Part shown: positions 54,669 through 63,156 of the stretch, piece by piece
Layout: every line of letters starts with the position of its first letter
Numbering within the stretch: position 1 is the stretch's first letter
Assembly: GCF_003633615.1 (NCBI RefSeq)
Contig: NZ_RBKU01000001.1
Coordinates: 186,001 to 250,000, forward strand
Length of the DNA stretch: 64,000 nucleotides
Direction: 5' to 3'
DNA from: Mucilaginibacter gracilis
Lineage (GTDB): Bacteria > Bacteroidota > Bacteroidia > Sphingobacteriales > Sphingobacteriaceae
Made by a program: the position numbers and the translations under genes
The notes under the pieces: generated by a model
The model's input: the letters and a program-made list of their open reading frames with translations, nothing else
Database searches by the model: none
What the model was told of the DNA's origin: nothing

Positions 54669-55340
54669 ATGAAACAAACAACCATTCAATATAAACTCGT
54701 AATGGCCGGCACAGGCTTGTTCCTTTGCTTTTTCCTGGTGATTCATTTGCTGGGCAACCTGCAATTGTTGTTGCCTGCCGACGAAGCTAAAGAGCAATTT
54801 AACTGGTACTCGCATTTGCTTGCCGGCAATATGCTTATAAAGATCATTTCGTGGGTACTGCTTATCTCGATCATCGCCCATGCGATTTATGCGTTGGTAC
54901 TGGCCCGAAAAACCAAAAAGGCTAATGGCACCAAATACGTGTACGATAAACGCGCTGATGCCAGTCCCTGGAACAGCCGCAACATGGGTTTGCTGGGCAC
55001 TGTTATCCTGACGTTCCTGGTAATCCACTTAAAGGACTTTTGGTACGTATCTGATTTTACCACTATGGGACTGGATAAGCAGGGTTATAAGGATATGTAT
55101 ACCGTTGTGGTATTAACCTTTCATCAATGGTGGTATGTGCTTATCTATGAGATTTCCTTTATCGCCCTGGGTTTCCACCTGCTGCATGGCTTTTTCAGCG
55201 CCGCCCGTACGCTGGGGTTGTACCATCCGAAATATGTAAAGGTCGTGCGTTATGTGGGCTGGCTGTATACCGCTTTTATTACCGGTGGTTTTATGCTGAT
55301 ACCCATTGTTGTTTACTTTAATAACTTATCATCATGTTAA
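54669..55340 (+). CDS. sdhC: Succinate dehydrogenase cytochrome b subunit
   Basis: The 223-residue protein has five membrane helices and the b558-type layout of Bacteroidota succinate dehydrogenase/fumarate reductase. Histidines lie in [35 protein letters not shown] and [15 protein letters not shown], where family members hold two haems. It anchors the catalytic subunits and passes electrons to or from menaquinone. The start of sdhA overlaps the end of this gene by seven bases. Confidence 0.93.
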   Translation: MKQTTIQYKLVMAGTGLFLCFFLVIHLLGNLQLLLPADEAKEQFNWYSHLLAGNMLIKIISWVLLISIIAHAIYALVLARKTKKANGTKYVYDKRADASPWNSRNMGLLGTVILTFLVIHLKDFWYVSDFTTMGLDKQGYKDMYTVVVLTFHQWWYVLIYEISFIALGFHLLHGFFSAARTLGLYHPKYVKVVRYVGWLYTAFITGGFMLIPIVVYFNNLSSC

Positions 55341-57244
55341 ACTCAAAAATACCCGAAGGCAATCTGGCCGATAAATGGGATAACTATAAAGAACACGTTA
55401 AGCTGGTGAACCCTGCTAACAGAAAGAAATTAGACGTTATCGTGGTGGGGACCGGACTTGCCGGCGCTTCCTGCGCCGCATCATTGGGCGAACTGGGTTA
55501 TAATGTTAAATCCTTCTGTTTCCAGGATTCCCCACGCAGGGCGCATAGCGTGGCTGCACAAGGCGGTGTTAACGCGGCCAAGAATTATAAGAACGACGGC
55601 GACAGCGTGTTCCGCATGTTTTCAGATACCATTAAAGGCGGCGATTTTCGCTCCCGCGAGGCCAACGTTTACCGGCTGGCCGAATGTTCGGCCAACCTGA
55701 TCGACCAGGCCGTTGCGCAGGGTGTACCGTTCGCCAGGGAGTACAGCGGCTATTTAAATAACCGTTCTTTTGGCGGTGTACAGGTATCGCGTACCTTTTA
55801 TGCACGCGGGCAAACCGGTCAGCAGCTATTGTTAGGCGCATACCAGGCCTTAATGCGGCAGGTGGGAGCCAACAAAGTAAAGACCTACAGCAGGCACGAG
55901 ATGCTGGACCTGGTGGTGATAGATGGTAAGGCAAAAGGCATAATCACCCGTGATTTGGTCACAGGCGAAATAGAGCGCCACGCGGCAAACGCAGTGGTAC
56001 TGGCCAGCGGCGGCTACGGTAAAGTTTACTACCTCTCTACGCTGGCAATGGGTTGTAATACTTCCGCCATTTGGCGGGCGCATAAAAAGGGCGCTTATAT
56101 GTCGGGCGTAAGCTGGATCCAGTTTCACCCAACCTGTTTACCGCAATCCGGCGAACATCAGTCTAAACTGACTTTAATGTCCGAGTCATTGCGTAATGAC
56201 GGTCGAATCTGGGTACCCAAAAAGGCACACGACGAACGCAAGCCAAATGAGATTCCGGAAGAAGAGCGGGATTATTATTTGGAACGCCGTTACCCCACAT
56301 TCGGTAATCTGGCGCCAAGGGATATATCCTCCCGCGTAGCAAAAGAACGTATTGACGCCGGTTGCGGCGTTGGGGTTATGAAGAACGCCGTGTTTTTGGA
56401 TTTCTCCAAAGCCATTAAAGAACAGGGAAAGGAAAAGATCAAGGAGAAATATAGCAACCTGTTCAAAATGTATGATAAGATCAACGCGGTGAATGCCTAT
56501 GAGGAGCCGATGCTGATCTCACCTGCGGCGCATTTTACAATGGGCGGGCTTTGGGTAGATTATGAACTCATGACTACCATCCCCGGTTTATTTGCCCTGG
56601 GTGAAGCAAATTTTGCCGACCATGGCGCCAACCGCTTAGGCGCAAATTCATTACTGCAAGCCTCTGTTGATGGCTATTTTATAGCACCCTATAGTATACC
56701 AAATTATTTGGCAGGCGAGTTAAAAGCCGAAAAGATAACTACAGATCACCCGGCTTTTGTCGAAGCCGAACAGACTGTAAAAGAACAATTGCAGCAGTTC
56801 TTGAATATCAACGGGCACCTCTCGGCAGATCATTTCCATAAAACATTAGGAAAGCTGTTATACGATGGTTGTGGCTTATCCCGATCCAGAGAGAGTTTAG
56901 AGAAGGCTATTGTATCCATTAAAGCGCTACGGGATCAGTTCTATAAAGAATTAAAAATAACCGGCGACCATACGGTGAATAGCGAACTGGAGAAAGCCGG
57001 GCGTGTGGCCGATTATCTTGACCTGGGTATATTAATGTGTGAGGACGCTTTAAGCCGCGAAGAATCATGCGGTGCCCACTTCCGCGAAGAATACCAGACC
57101 CCGGATGGTGAGGCACTGCGCAATGATGAAGACTACTGCTATGTATCGGCCTGGGAATGGAAAGGCGTAAATACCGTACACGAATTGCACAAAGAGCCAC
57201 TGGTATTTGAAAATGTATCCTTAACTGTTAGAAGCTATAAATAA
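55334..57244 (+). CDS. sdhA: Succinate dehydrogenase/fumarate reductase flavoprotein subunit
   Basis: The 636-residue protein has the FAD-binding [19 protein letters not shown]. It carries the covalent-FAD His in [17 protein letters not shown], substrate-site stretches FHPTCLP and [10 protein letters not shown], and [18 protein letters not shown] near residue 425. Length is typical of the Bacteroidota form. With SdhB and SdhC it interconverts succinate and fumarate. It overlaps sdhC by seven bases and is 8 bases from sdhB. Confidence 0.95.
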   Translation: MLNSKIPEGNLADKWDNYKEHVKLVNPANRKKLDVIVVGTGLAGASCAASLGELGYNVKSFCFQDSPRRAHSVAAQGGVNAAKNYKNDGDSVFRMFSDTIKGGDFRSREANVYRLAECSANLIDQAVAQGVPFAREYSGYLNNRSFGGVQVSRTFYARGQTGQQLLLGAYQALMRQVGANKVKTYSRHEMLDLVVIDGKAKGIITRDLVTGEIERHAANAVVLASGGYGKVYYLSTLAMGCNTSAIWRAHKKGAYMSGVSWIQFHPTCLPQSGEHQSKLTLMSESLRNDGRIWVPKKAHDERKPNEIPEEERDYYLERRYPTFGNLAPRDISSRVAKERIDAGCGVGVMKNAVFLDFSKAIKEQGKEKIKEKYSNLFKMYDKINAVNAYEEPMLISPAAHFTMGGLWVDYELMTTIPGLFALGEANFADHGANRLGANSLLQASVDGYFIAPYSIPNYLAGELKAEKITTDHPAFVEAEQTVKEQLQQFLNINGHLSADHFHKTLGKLLYDGCGLSRSRESLEKAIVSIKALRDQFYKELKITGDHTVNSELEKAGRVADYLDLGILMCEDALSREESCGAHFREEYQTPDGEALRNDEDYCYVSAWEWKGVNTVHELHKEPLVFENVSLTVRSYK

Positions 57245-57252
57245 CCCCGATC

Positions 57253-57999
57253 ATGAAAATATATTTGAAGATATGGCGGCAGGATAGCCCTGCGGCACCC
57301 GGCGCGATGAAGAACTATGAGCTTGATGATGTTTCAGCGGATATGTCGTTTTTAGAAATGATGGATCTGCTCAACGAATCCCTTATCCAGAAAAGTGAGC
57401 GGGTTGTGGAATTTGACCATGATTGCCGAGAGGGCATTTGCGGGCAATGCGGAATGATGATCAACGGCCGGGCACATGGCCCGCTTAGCCACACCACTAC
57501 CTGCCAGCTGCACATGCGAAGTTTTAAGGACGGCGACACGATCTACATCGAACCATTCCGCGCTGCTGCGTTCCCGATTGTTCGGGACCTAAAGGTAGAC
57601 CGTAGTTCTTTTGATAAGATTATCCAGGCGGGTGGCTATATTTCAGCAGCCACCGGCGAAACGCCAGAGGCAAATGGGATCCTGATCTCACATCCAATCG
57701 CCGAAGCAGCCTTTGATGCTGCGGCCTGTATCGGCTGTGGTGCTTGCGTGGCCACTTGTAAGAATTCCAGCGCTGATCTTTTTACTTCAGCCAAGATCAC
57801 CCAGCTTGCTTTATTACCGCAAGGTCAGGTAGAACGCACAGAAAGGGTCATTGCTATGGTTGGCCGAATGGACGCAGAAGGCTTTGGCCATTGCACCAAT
57901 ATGGAGGCCTGCGAGGTAGAATGCCCGCAGGAAATTTCCGTATTGCATATCGCAAGGATGAACTATGAATATAACAAGGCTTTAATAATCTCAGACTAA
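57253..57999 (+). CDS. sdhB: Succinate dehydrogenase iron-sulfur subunit
   Basis: The 248-residue protein has the [2Fe-2S] cysteines in CREGICGQCGMMINGRAHG and the following TTTC. The two cubane-type motifs are CIGCGACVATCKN and CEVECPQEI. It carries electrons from FAD to the membrane subunit. It ends the sdhCAB operon. The ATG of a truncated universal-stress-protein remnant follows immediately after the stop codon. Confidence 0.95.
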   Translation: MKIYLKIWRQDSPAAPGAMKNYELDDVSADMSFLEMMDLLNESLIQKSERVVEFDHDCREGICGQCGMMINGRAHGPLSHTTTCQLHMRSFKDGDTIYIEPFRAAAFPIVRDLKVDRSSFDKIIQAGGYISAATGETPEANGILISHPIAEAAFDAAACIGCGACVATCKNSSADLFTSAKITQLALLPQGQVERTERVIAMVGRMDAEGFGHCTNMEACEVECPQEISVLHIARMNYEYNKALIISD

Positions 58000-58155
58000 A
58001 TGTGGCAGCTAAAACTAATACTGCTACTTACCGATTTTACTAAACGTGCAGAGAGCGCGGCAGACTTTACACTGGGCCCGACAGTAAACAACGATGCTAA
58101 TTTATTGATATGCAATTCTATTACATCCATCAAACCTTCGGTAAACATTACCTAA
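58000..58155 (+). pseudogene. Universal stress protein, N-terminal remnant
   Basis: Fifty-one codons starting at the base after the sdhB stop read LKLILLLTDFTKRAESAADF, then NDANLLICNSITSIKPS. This matches the first beta-alpha-beta unit of UspA-type proteins (ILLPTDFS, then an Asn/Ala helix and LLLxN). A stop at 58153-58155 ends it; a full Usp is about 140-280 residues, and the ATP-binding G-2x-G-9x-G end is absent. It has no obvious ribosome-binding site of its own. Confidence 0.55.
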
Positions 58156-58502
58156 CTCGTTTCGCCATCTGATAAAGATAAATGTTCTCGCCGTTTCTGA
58201 GTCGCCACTGTTTTTGAAAACGTGTTACTAAAAGTATAAACATAAATCTGCAAGAAAAAGCAAATTAGGCAAGAAAACTCATGTTTTGAAGTAGCCACCT
58301 CCATACTGGACAGGTTGCTTAATTGCGATTCAGTCCAGATCTTTTTTACACCCAATAGTTTATTGACTAACGCGATAGCGACTGTGATTTCTTTGATTCG
58401 ATTAATTCGATCTTCTAATCCGTAAAAAACTATTTTTCGGGGTTGGATCGGACTAATTATCGACCACAGAATATCTAATACAGAACTATAGTTCTTATTC
58501 AT
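58152..58502 (-). CDS. Hypothetical protein, doubtful
   Basis: A 116-codon frame from the ATG at 58502 reads MNKNYSSVLDILWSIISPI and continues with KIVFYGLEDRINRIKEITVAIALVNKLLG. Its amphipathic, Lys/Glu-balanced pattern is plausible for a real protein. It overlaps the end of the usp remnant and faces away from repeat copy D. No family is recognised. It may be a degraded or random frame in a scarred intergenic region. Confidence 0.25.
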   Translation of the reverse strand: MNKNYSSVLDILWSIISPIQPRKIVFYGLEDRINRIKEITVAIALVNKLLGVKKIWTESQLSNLSSMEVATSKHEFSCLICFFLQIYVYTFSNTFSKTVATQKRREHLSLSDGETS

Positions 58503-58517
58503 AAATAACATTTTTAT

Positions 58518-58815
58518 GTGGTGAATACTTTTAGAAGTCAAGGGAAATCGCTATTTTCATAGGAACGAAAATTTGGATAAAGTTCAAAAATGCCTGTTTG
58601 GGATAGTTTAAACGATGATTTTAATATGGATTTTCAAAAAAAAACTCTGCCAAAACTCTGCCAAAAACACTAGAAAACTGCAAAATGAAAAATCAAAAAC
58701 CGCTCTCCGAGCATCAAAAACGCAGTTTGAGTAATGCAATAACGGCTCTTAATAATCCGATATTCTCCACACATTGAAAATGAGGCTTTTAGATTAAAAA
58801 TCTAAAAGCCTCATT
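58518..58815 (+). repeat. Structured intergenic repeat, short form, copy D
   Basis: The unit starts GTGGTGAATA (58518-58527). It has the tandem words CTCTGCCAAAACTCTGCCAAA (58645-58665) and the conserved core with AAACTGC/GCAGTTT and GCTCTCCGAGC. TATTCTCCAC lies at 58761-58770. It ends in a perfect 15-bp hairpin AATGAGGCTTTTAGA (58779-58793) with its complement at 58801-58815. It is followed within 50 bases by a fragment of an RlaP nucleotidyltransferase gene. Confidence 0.75.
58779..58815 (+). terminator. Perfect 15-bp hairpin ending repeat copy D
   Basis: The arms at 58779-58793 and 58801-58815 are fully complementary around TTAAAAA, and TATTTTA follows. Strong enough to terminate; it may act in both directions. 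Confidence 0.75.
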
Positions 58816-58857
58816 TATTTTAGTACAACTAAAGTCAATACTTTCCATTTTTTTTAA

Positions 58858-58998
58858 CTCCTTTATTTTGAGATAGGTCATTTTCTGAAATTATTGACAA
58901 AGGATAACCCCAATATAATAGAGCTTTTAAGTACGCCTAAAGAACAACTTTTTGCCCCGGCGGCAGAAGATACCGCCGGAACTTGTGGACATGTATGA
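58858..58998 (+). pseudogene. RlaP-type nucleotidyltransferase fragment
   Basis: The plus-strand frame reads YFEIGHFLKLLTKDNPNI (from 58864), then IELLSTPKEQLF, closely matching FEIGRFLELLAKNNPNILEL and LSTPKE of the intact gene at 37359-38426. After this it runs into unrelated codons and a stop at 58996-58998. The N-terminal catalytic signature and the C-terminal two thirds are gone. The fragment is too diverged to be a recent copy of that gene; it is a remnant of another family member lying beside repeat copy D. Confidence 0.75.
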
Positions 58999-59014
58999 GA
59001 TTACCAGCAACAGG

Positions 59015-60085
59015 TCAGTTAAATAAAACCGGGTAATCGGTATAACCTTTTGCGCCGGGTGTATACAAAGTACTGAAATCAGGTGCGTTTAACTCCGCTC
59101 CGTTAATGATGCGTTGCTCCAGGTCCGGATTTGCTAAAAAGGCCCTGCCAAAAGCAATAAGGTCCGCATCTCCTTTATTTAATTCAGCTTCCGCTTTTTC
59201 GGCTGTAAAGGTGTTACAATAAATAATTATCCCCTCAAATTCAGTCCGGATCGCTGTTAAGGTATGTGCAGGCACCTGCGGATTAATGCTGATGTGTATA
59301 TAAGCAAGCCCTATCCGGTTAAACTCCCGGCTTAAATGAATATAAGTTTCCTCAGTAGCATCGGCATCATAAGCTTGCAGGTCACCAAGGGTCGAGTTAG
59401 GCGATATCCTGACGCCAACTTTTTCCTTACCGATAGCGTCTGCTACACTTTGCGCCACTTCCAGGGCAAACCTGGCCCTGTTTTCTATGTTGCCACCGTA
59501 TATATCCGTGCGGTCATTCACATTCGGGTTCAGGAACTGCTCAATGAGGTAGCCGTTTGCCGCGTGTAATTCCACACCATCAAAGCCTGCTGCCATAGCA
59601 TTCTTTGCGGCTGTTACATACCCGCTGATCACATCTTTTACACCCTCAGTAGATAAGGCTACAGGAACCGGGTAATCCTGCATACCTATGGTATCAGTAT
59701 GCATTTGCCCTGCTGCCGCTATAGCTGATGCGCCTACCACCTGAACGTCCTCGGGAAGGTTCGCCTGGTGCCCGATACGGCCGGTATGCATCAGTTGCAA
59801 AAATATTTTGGTATCGTTTTGGTGTACTGCGGTTGTTGTTAATTTCCAACCTTCAATTTGGTCCGGCGAAAATATACCCGGAATGCGTGCGTAACCCAAA
59901 GCTTCAGGGGCGGGTGCAGTGCCTTCGGTGATGATTAAACCTGCGCCCCTGCGCTGGCTATAATATTCGGCCATCAGGGCGTTTGGTATATTGCCAATAG
60001 CACGCCTGCGGGTCATGGGGGCCATCACTAAATGATTTTTCAAATTAAGGGACTGGCTATTGTAGGGCATGAGTAACTTTTTCAT
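59015..60085 (-). CDS. Old Yellow Enzyme-family alkene reductase
   Basis: The 356-residue protein has the OYE layout: PYNSQSLNLKNHLVMAPMTR at the start, HTGRIGHQ, GFDGVELHAANGYLIEQFLNP (about residues 168-188) with the His/Asn substrate pair nearby, and GRAFLANPDLEQRI at the end. These FMN enzymes reduce activated alkenes, quinones or nitro compounds with NAD(P)H. It is the last of three minus-strand genes after HxlR and AraC regulators, opposite a quinone reductase, so a role in electrophile detoxification is likely. Confidence 0.93.
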   Translation of the reverse strand: MKKLLMPYNSQSLNLKNHLVMAPMTRRRAIGNIPNALMAEYYSQRRGAGLIITEGTAPAPEALGYARIPGIFSPDQIEGWKLTTTAVHQNDTKIFLQLMHTGRIGHQANLPEDVQVVGASAIAAAGQMHTDTIGMQDYPVPVALSTEGVKDVISGYVTAAKNAMAAGFDGVELHAANGYLIEQFLNPNVNDRTDIYGGNIENRARFALEVAQSVADAIGKEKVGVRISPNSTLGDLQAYDADATEETYIHLSREFNRIGLAYIHISINPQVPAHTLTAIRTEFEGIIIYCNTFTAEKAEAELNKGDADLIAFGRAFLANPDLEQRIINGAELNAPDFSTLYTPGAKGYTDYPVLFN

Positions 60086-60171
60086 ATCGTTTGTTTTTAT
60101 ATTTTAAATGATAAGTCAAAGGTCGGCAGGATGCCGAATTTAAAATAGCGCGCTTCGCCCGAAAAATAGTC

Positions 60172-61155
60172 CTATCCGCCTGATGCGTATTTTTTTGGTT
60201 TTTGCTGATGGTGCCGCTCAAATAAGCGGGTAAAATGGCTTAAATTACTAAAGCCTAATTGATAACCAGCCTCGCTTACCGAGTAATTTTTATGTTTAAG
60301 TAGATAGGCCGCTTCTTCCATGCGGGCCGTTTGATAGTAATTGTAAATGCTATCACCAAATACCTGGCGGAACAGGTCTTTCATTTTGGTTTCGCTTAGA
60401 CCACCTAATTTAGCCAGGTCAGGCAAACTGGGAGGCCGATTAAGATCGCTGAGTATAGCTTTACGGATAATAGCAAGCTTTTCTGCATCGGCTTTATTAA
60501 CGGGGTTATGACTGGTAGATTGACGGTTGTGCAGCTGACTAAACACTTGATAGAGCAGCGTTTCCGCTTTAAGCCGATAGTAAAAGCCACCTAACCCGTT
60601 CTCTGATTGCGTTTCCGAAAGCTGCTTGAGTGTCATTTGTGTTTCAGTCCCCATACTTTCATAAAAAAGAAAAGATTCTTTGGGGTTAACAATGGTATTG
60701 ATTAAATAATCAGGACGATTAAGTTCCAATAAGCCTTTAAGGCGCGTTGCACTCAAGCCTATAACAGTAAAATAGATCTCGGCATTGGCCGGAAAAGTGA
60801 TCAACGAATCTAAATTATTAGATGCAATCTGGATCGCCATATCGTTATAACGGCTAAAATTCTGTTTTTGCTCGCCATCTGTAATCAGGCTTCCTGGCTC
60901 CTCATTATTATAGAAAATTACGCTGATGAAGCTTGCAGGTTCTGTTGAACCTATCCGTTTTAAAATCAACTCCTGGTTAAGCCGGTACCGGTGTATCAGC
61001 AAGCGGAAATCATCATTCAAATCAACGCGGCGTACAAACCCTTCGCCAAGGGATGAAGGAATTTGTAGCTCATTATTCACTACAGGTACTTTCAAGGCTT
61101 CAGCAAATGCCGTCAAAAAATTAAACTGCGGCTGGGTAACAAACTCTATTAACAT
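60172..61155 (-). CDS. AraC-family transcriptional regulator
   Basis: The 327-residue protein has an N-terminal sensing region of no named type (about residues 1-225). A C-terminal AraC DNA-binding domain follows: PPSLPDLAKLGGLSETKMKDLFRQVFG, then MEEAAYLLKHKNYSVSEAGYQLGFSNLSHFTRLFERHHQQKPKKY. The two helix-turn-helix units are intact. It lies 13 bases downstream of the HxlR gene and 86 bases upstream of the OYE gene, which is the most likely target. Confidence 0.92.
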   Translation of the reverse strand: MLIEFVTQPQFNFLTAFAEALKVPVVNNELQIPSSLGEGFVRRVDLNDDFRLLIHRYRLNQELILKRIGSTEPASFISVIFYNNEEPGSLITDGEQKQNFSRYNDMAIQIASNNLDSLITFPANAEIYFTVIGLSATRLKGLLELNRPDYLINTIVNPKESFLFYESMGTETQMTLKQLSETQSENGLGGFYYRLKAETLLYQVFSQLHNRQSTSHNPVNKADAEKLAIIRKAILSDLNRPPSLPDLAKLGGLSETKMKDLFRQVFGDSIYNYYQTARMEEAAYLLKHKNYSVSEAGYQLGFSNLSHFTRLFERHHQQKPKKYASGG

Positions 61156-61168
61156 GTTTTGCGATGGT

Positions 61169-61525
61169 TTACTTAGCGCTCATTTCTTTTATAACCCGCT
61201 CCCGGTGCTGAATCCCCCAGGAAGCCATCTCATCAATAATAGGCGTAAGTGTGAGCCCGTAAGCGGTCAATTCATACTTCACGGTAATGGGTTTTGTATC
61301 CATTACGGTCCTCTTAATTAAACCGTTTATTTCCAATTCCTGCAACTCTTTGGAAAGCATCTTAGTTCCGATACCGTCAATTATCCGTTGCAATTCCATG
61401 TATCGCTTTTCACCAAAAACGGATAAGCTCGCAATGATCATCACTTTCCATTTTCCGCTTAAAATGTCTTTTACATCATTTACCGCCTTAAATTTTTGCA
61501 GGCAATCGTTTGATATCTTCTCCAT
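61169..61525 (-). CDS. HxlR-family transcriptional regulator
   Basis: The 118-residue winged-helix protein has the family pattern VKDILSGKWKVMIIASLSVFGEKRYMELQRIIDGIGTKMLSKELQELEINGLIKRTV and ends with EYELTAYGLTLTPIIDEMASWG. HxlR proteins often sense electrophiles or quinones through cysteines; here only one Cys, near the N-terminus (CLQKF), is present. It is divergent from the quinone reductase gene, and a palindrome at 61548-61578 lies between them. A broken relative remains at 63157-63293. Confidence 0.93.
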   Translation of the reverse strand: MEKISNDCLQKFKAVNDVKDILSGKWKVMIIASLSVFGEKRYMELQRIIDGIGTKMLSKELQELEINGLIKRTVMDTKPITVKYELTAYGLTLTPIIDEMASWGIQHRERVIKEMSAK

Positions 61526-61547
61526 AACTAACTCTTTTATAAATACA

Positions 61548-61578
61548 TTCCCAAAGTAAAGTTACTTCCCTTTGGGAA
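61548..61578. promoter_or_regulatory. Palindromic operator candidate for HxlR
   Basis: Perfect 9-base arms TTCCCAAAG (61548-61556) and CTTTGGGAA (61570-61578) lie between the divergent hxlR-type gene and the quinone reductase gene. Confidence 0.7.
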
Positions 61579-61606
61579 ACACATGTCTTTTGTAAAGTTA
61601 GCCGAT

Positions 61607-61614
61607 TAACTTTG
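61607..61614 (+). promoter_or_regulatory. -7 box of the quinone reductase promoter
   Basis: TAACTTTG matches TAnnTTTG. A TTTTG at 61588-61592 is a weak, closely spaced -33 candidate. Transcription from here would start after the ATG at 61612, supporting the ATG at 61645 as the true start of the downstream gene. Confidence 0.6.
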
Positions 61615-61644
61615 CAATTCATAAAAAATAAAAGGGAGATTAAA

Positions 61645-62628
61645 ATGAAAACAAATAAATCAAGCGCCGTGGTGTTGGTTGAACAGACCGGACCACCGGG
61701 CGTTTTAAAATATCAAACCATCGTATTAAAGGAACCCGGAGATGGAGAAGTGCTAATTGCTCAAAAAAGCATCGGCGTAAATTTCGTAGATGTTTTTTTC
61801 AGAAACGGGACGTTTCCAATGGACTCCTATCCTGCTCCAATAGGTTCGGAGGCAGCAGGTGTTATCGAAGCTGTTGGTGCCGGGATTAAAGATTTCGCTA
61901 TTGGCGACCGCGTAGCCTATCCTTTTGCTATTGGAGCATATGCTGAAAGCAGGATTATTCCAGCCACCAGTTTATTTAAGCTTCCTGATGACATTTCCTT
62001 TGACCAGGCTGCTGCTGTTTTGGTAAAGGGTCTTACTGCCCATATGCTCCTCAATCAAAGTTACCGTGTTAAGGCCGGCGATATTGTTTTAATACACGCC
62101 ATGACAGGTGGAGTGGGTACCGTATTGAGTGCCTGGGCAAGGGCGTTGGGGGCTATTGTGATAGGGACAGTGGGAAATGCAGCCAAAAAAGAGCTGGCCT
62201 TACAGCGTGGCTTTGAGCATGTCGTCGATTTACAATCCGAAAATTTTGCTGAAGTAGTCAATAAAGTAACGAAAGGCAACGGCCTGGATGCCGTATATGA
62301 TGGCACGGGCCAGGCAACTTTTCAAAAATCTATCGAATTAGTTAAAGCTGGAGGTAGTGCGATATTATACGGCTGGCCTTCTGGCATGCCGGTTATAAAC
62401 GCAGAAGAAATGGAGCAAAGGAAGATTCAATATGTCAACCCTGCCCTTTATCAATACCTGGAAAACCGCGAAAGGATAACCTTAGCCGTTACCGGGATAT
62501 TTAATTTGGTAAGAGAAGGTATATTGGATGTCCAAAAACCAACCGTTTATTCATTAGCGGATGCTGCAAAAGCACATGCCGATCTGGAGTCCCGCCAAAC
62601 TACCGGTAGTATTATTCTTAAACCATAA
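61645..62628 (+). CDS. Zinc-independent quinone oxidoreductase
   Basis: The 327-residue MDR-family protein has GVNFVDVFFRNGTFP near the start, the nucleotide-binding HAMTGGVGTVLSAWARALGA and GLDAVYDGTGQATFQKS. It lacks the structural zinc cysteines, as in QorA-type NAD(P)H:quinone reductases. The ATG at 61645 follows GGGAG and lies below the promoter box; an in-frame ATG at 61612 lies inside that box and is rejected. It is read with the DoxX-like gene 12 bases downstream. Confidence 0.92.
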   Translation: MKTNKSSAVVLVEQTGPPGVLKYQTIVLKEPGDGEVLIAQKSIGVNFVDVFFRNGTFPMDSYPAPIGSEAAGVIEAVGAGIKDFAIGDRVAYPFAIGAYAESRIIPATSLFKLPDDISFDQAAAVLVKGLTAHMLLNQSYRVKAGDIVLIHAMTGGVGTVLSAWARALGAIVIGTVGNAAKKELALQRGFEHVVDLQSENFAEVVNKVTKGNGLDAVYDGTGQATFQKSIELVKAGGSAILYGWPSGMPVINAEEMEQRKIQYVNPALYQYLENRERITLAVTGIFNLVREGILDVQKPTVYSLADAAKAHADLESRQTTGSIILKP

Positions 62629-62640
62629 TCTTAGAAAAAA

Positions 62641-63018
62641 ATGAAAATTCAAAAGATCACTTATTGGATAGCCACCGGCCTTTTAGTGCTGGGCATGTTA
62701 GCCACGTTTGCCAATTATTTCTTTAACCCCGACTTCAAAAAGATTTTCGCGCATCTCGGATTTCCCGATTGGTTCCGTGTCGAACTCGGCATTGCCAAGC
62801 TGCTGGGCGCATTTGCGGTAGCTATCCCGGCGGTTCCTGCGCGTGTTAAGGAGTGGGCATATTTCGGTTTTTTACTCAGTTTCTCATCTGCAGTCATTGC
62901 CCATTATAACGCGGGTGACCCTGTATTTAATATGGTAGCACCGCTCATTATGCTTTTGGTTTTAGTGGTATCATACATCAGTTTCCATAAAGTGATATTG
63001 CAAAAAAAGTTAACCTGA
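62641..63018 (+). CDS. DoxX-like small membrane protein
   Basis: The 125-residue protein has four membrane helices. The segments WIATGLLVLGMLATF, FRVELGIAKLLGAFAVAIP, VKEWAYFGFLLSFSSAVIAHY and a final hydrophobic helix match the DoxX-like family. Members often accompany oxidoreductases induced by electrophile or thiol stress. It is the second gene of the quinone-reductase operon and ends before a hairpin at 63047-63080. Confidence 0.88.
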   Translation: MKIQKITYWIATGLLVLGMLATFANYFFNPDFKKIFAHLGFPDWFRVELGIAKLLGAFAVAIPAVPARVKEWAYFGFLLSFSSAVIAHYNAGDPVFNMVAPLIMLLVLVVSYISFHKVILQKKLT

Positions 63019-63046
63019 TGTAAAATAAGCTCTTAAAAAACATTTT

Positions 63047-63080
63047 GTTATCGGCAATTGAATTATCAACTGCCGATAAC
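63047..63080 (+). terminator. Hairpin after the DoxX-like gene
   Basis: Perfect 10-base arms GTTATCGGCA (63047-63056) and TGCCGATAAC (63071-63080). No clear T-run follows, so termination is likely but not certain. Confidence 0.65.
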
Positions 63081-63156
63081 ATCAATCCTTTACAGGATTT
63101 AGTAATTCGCTCACTATGTTTTAGCCCCCAATACGCTATGCTATCAGCCACAACTT

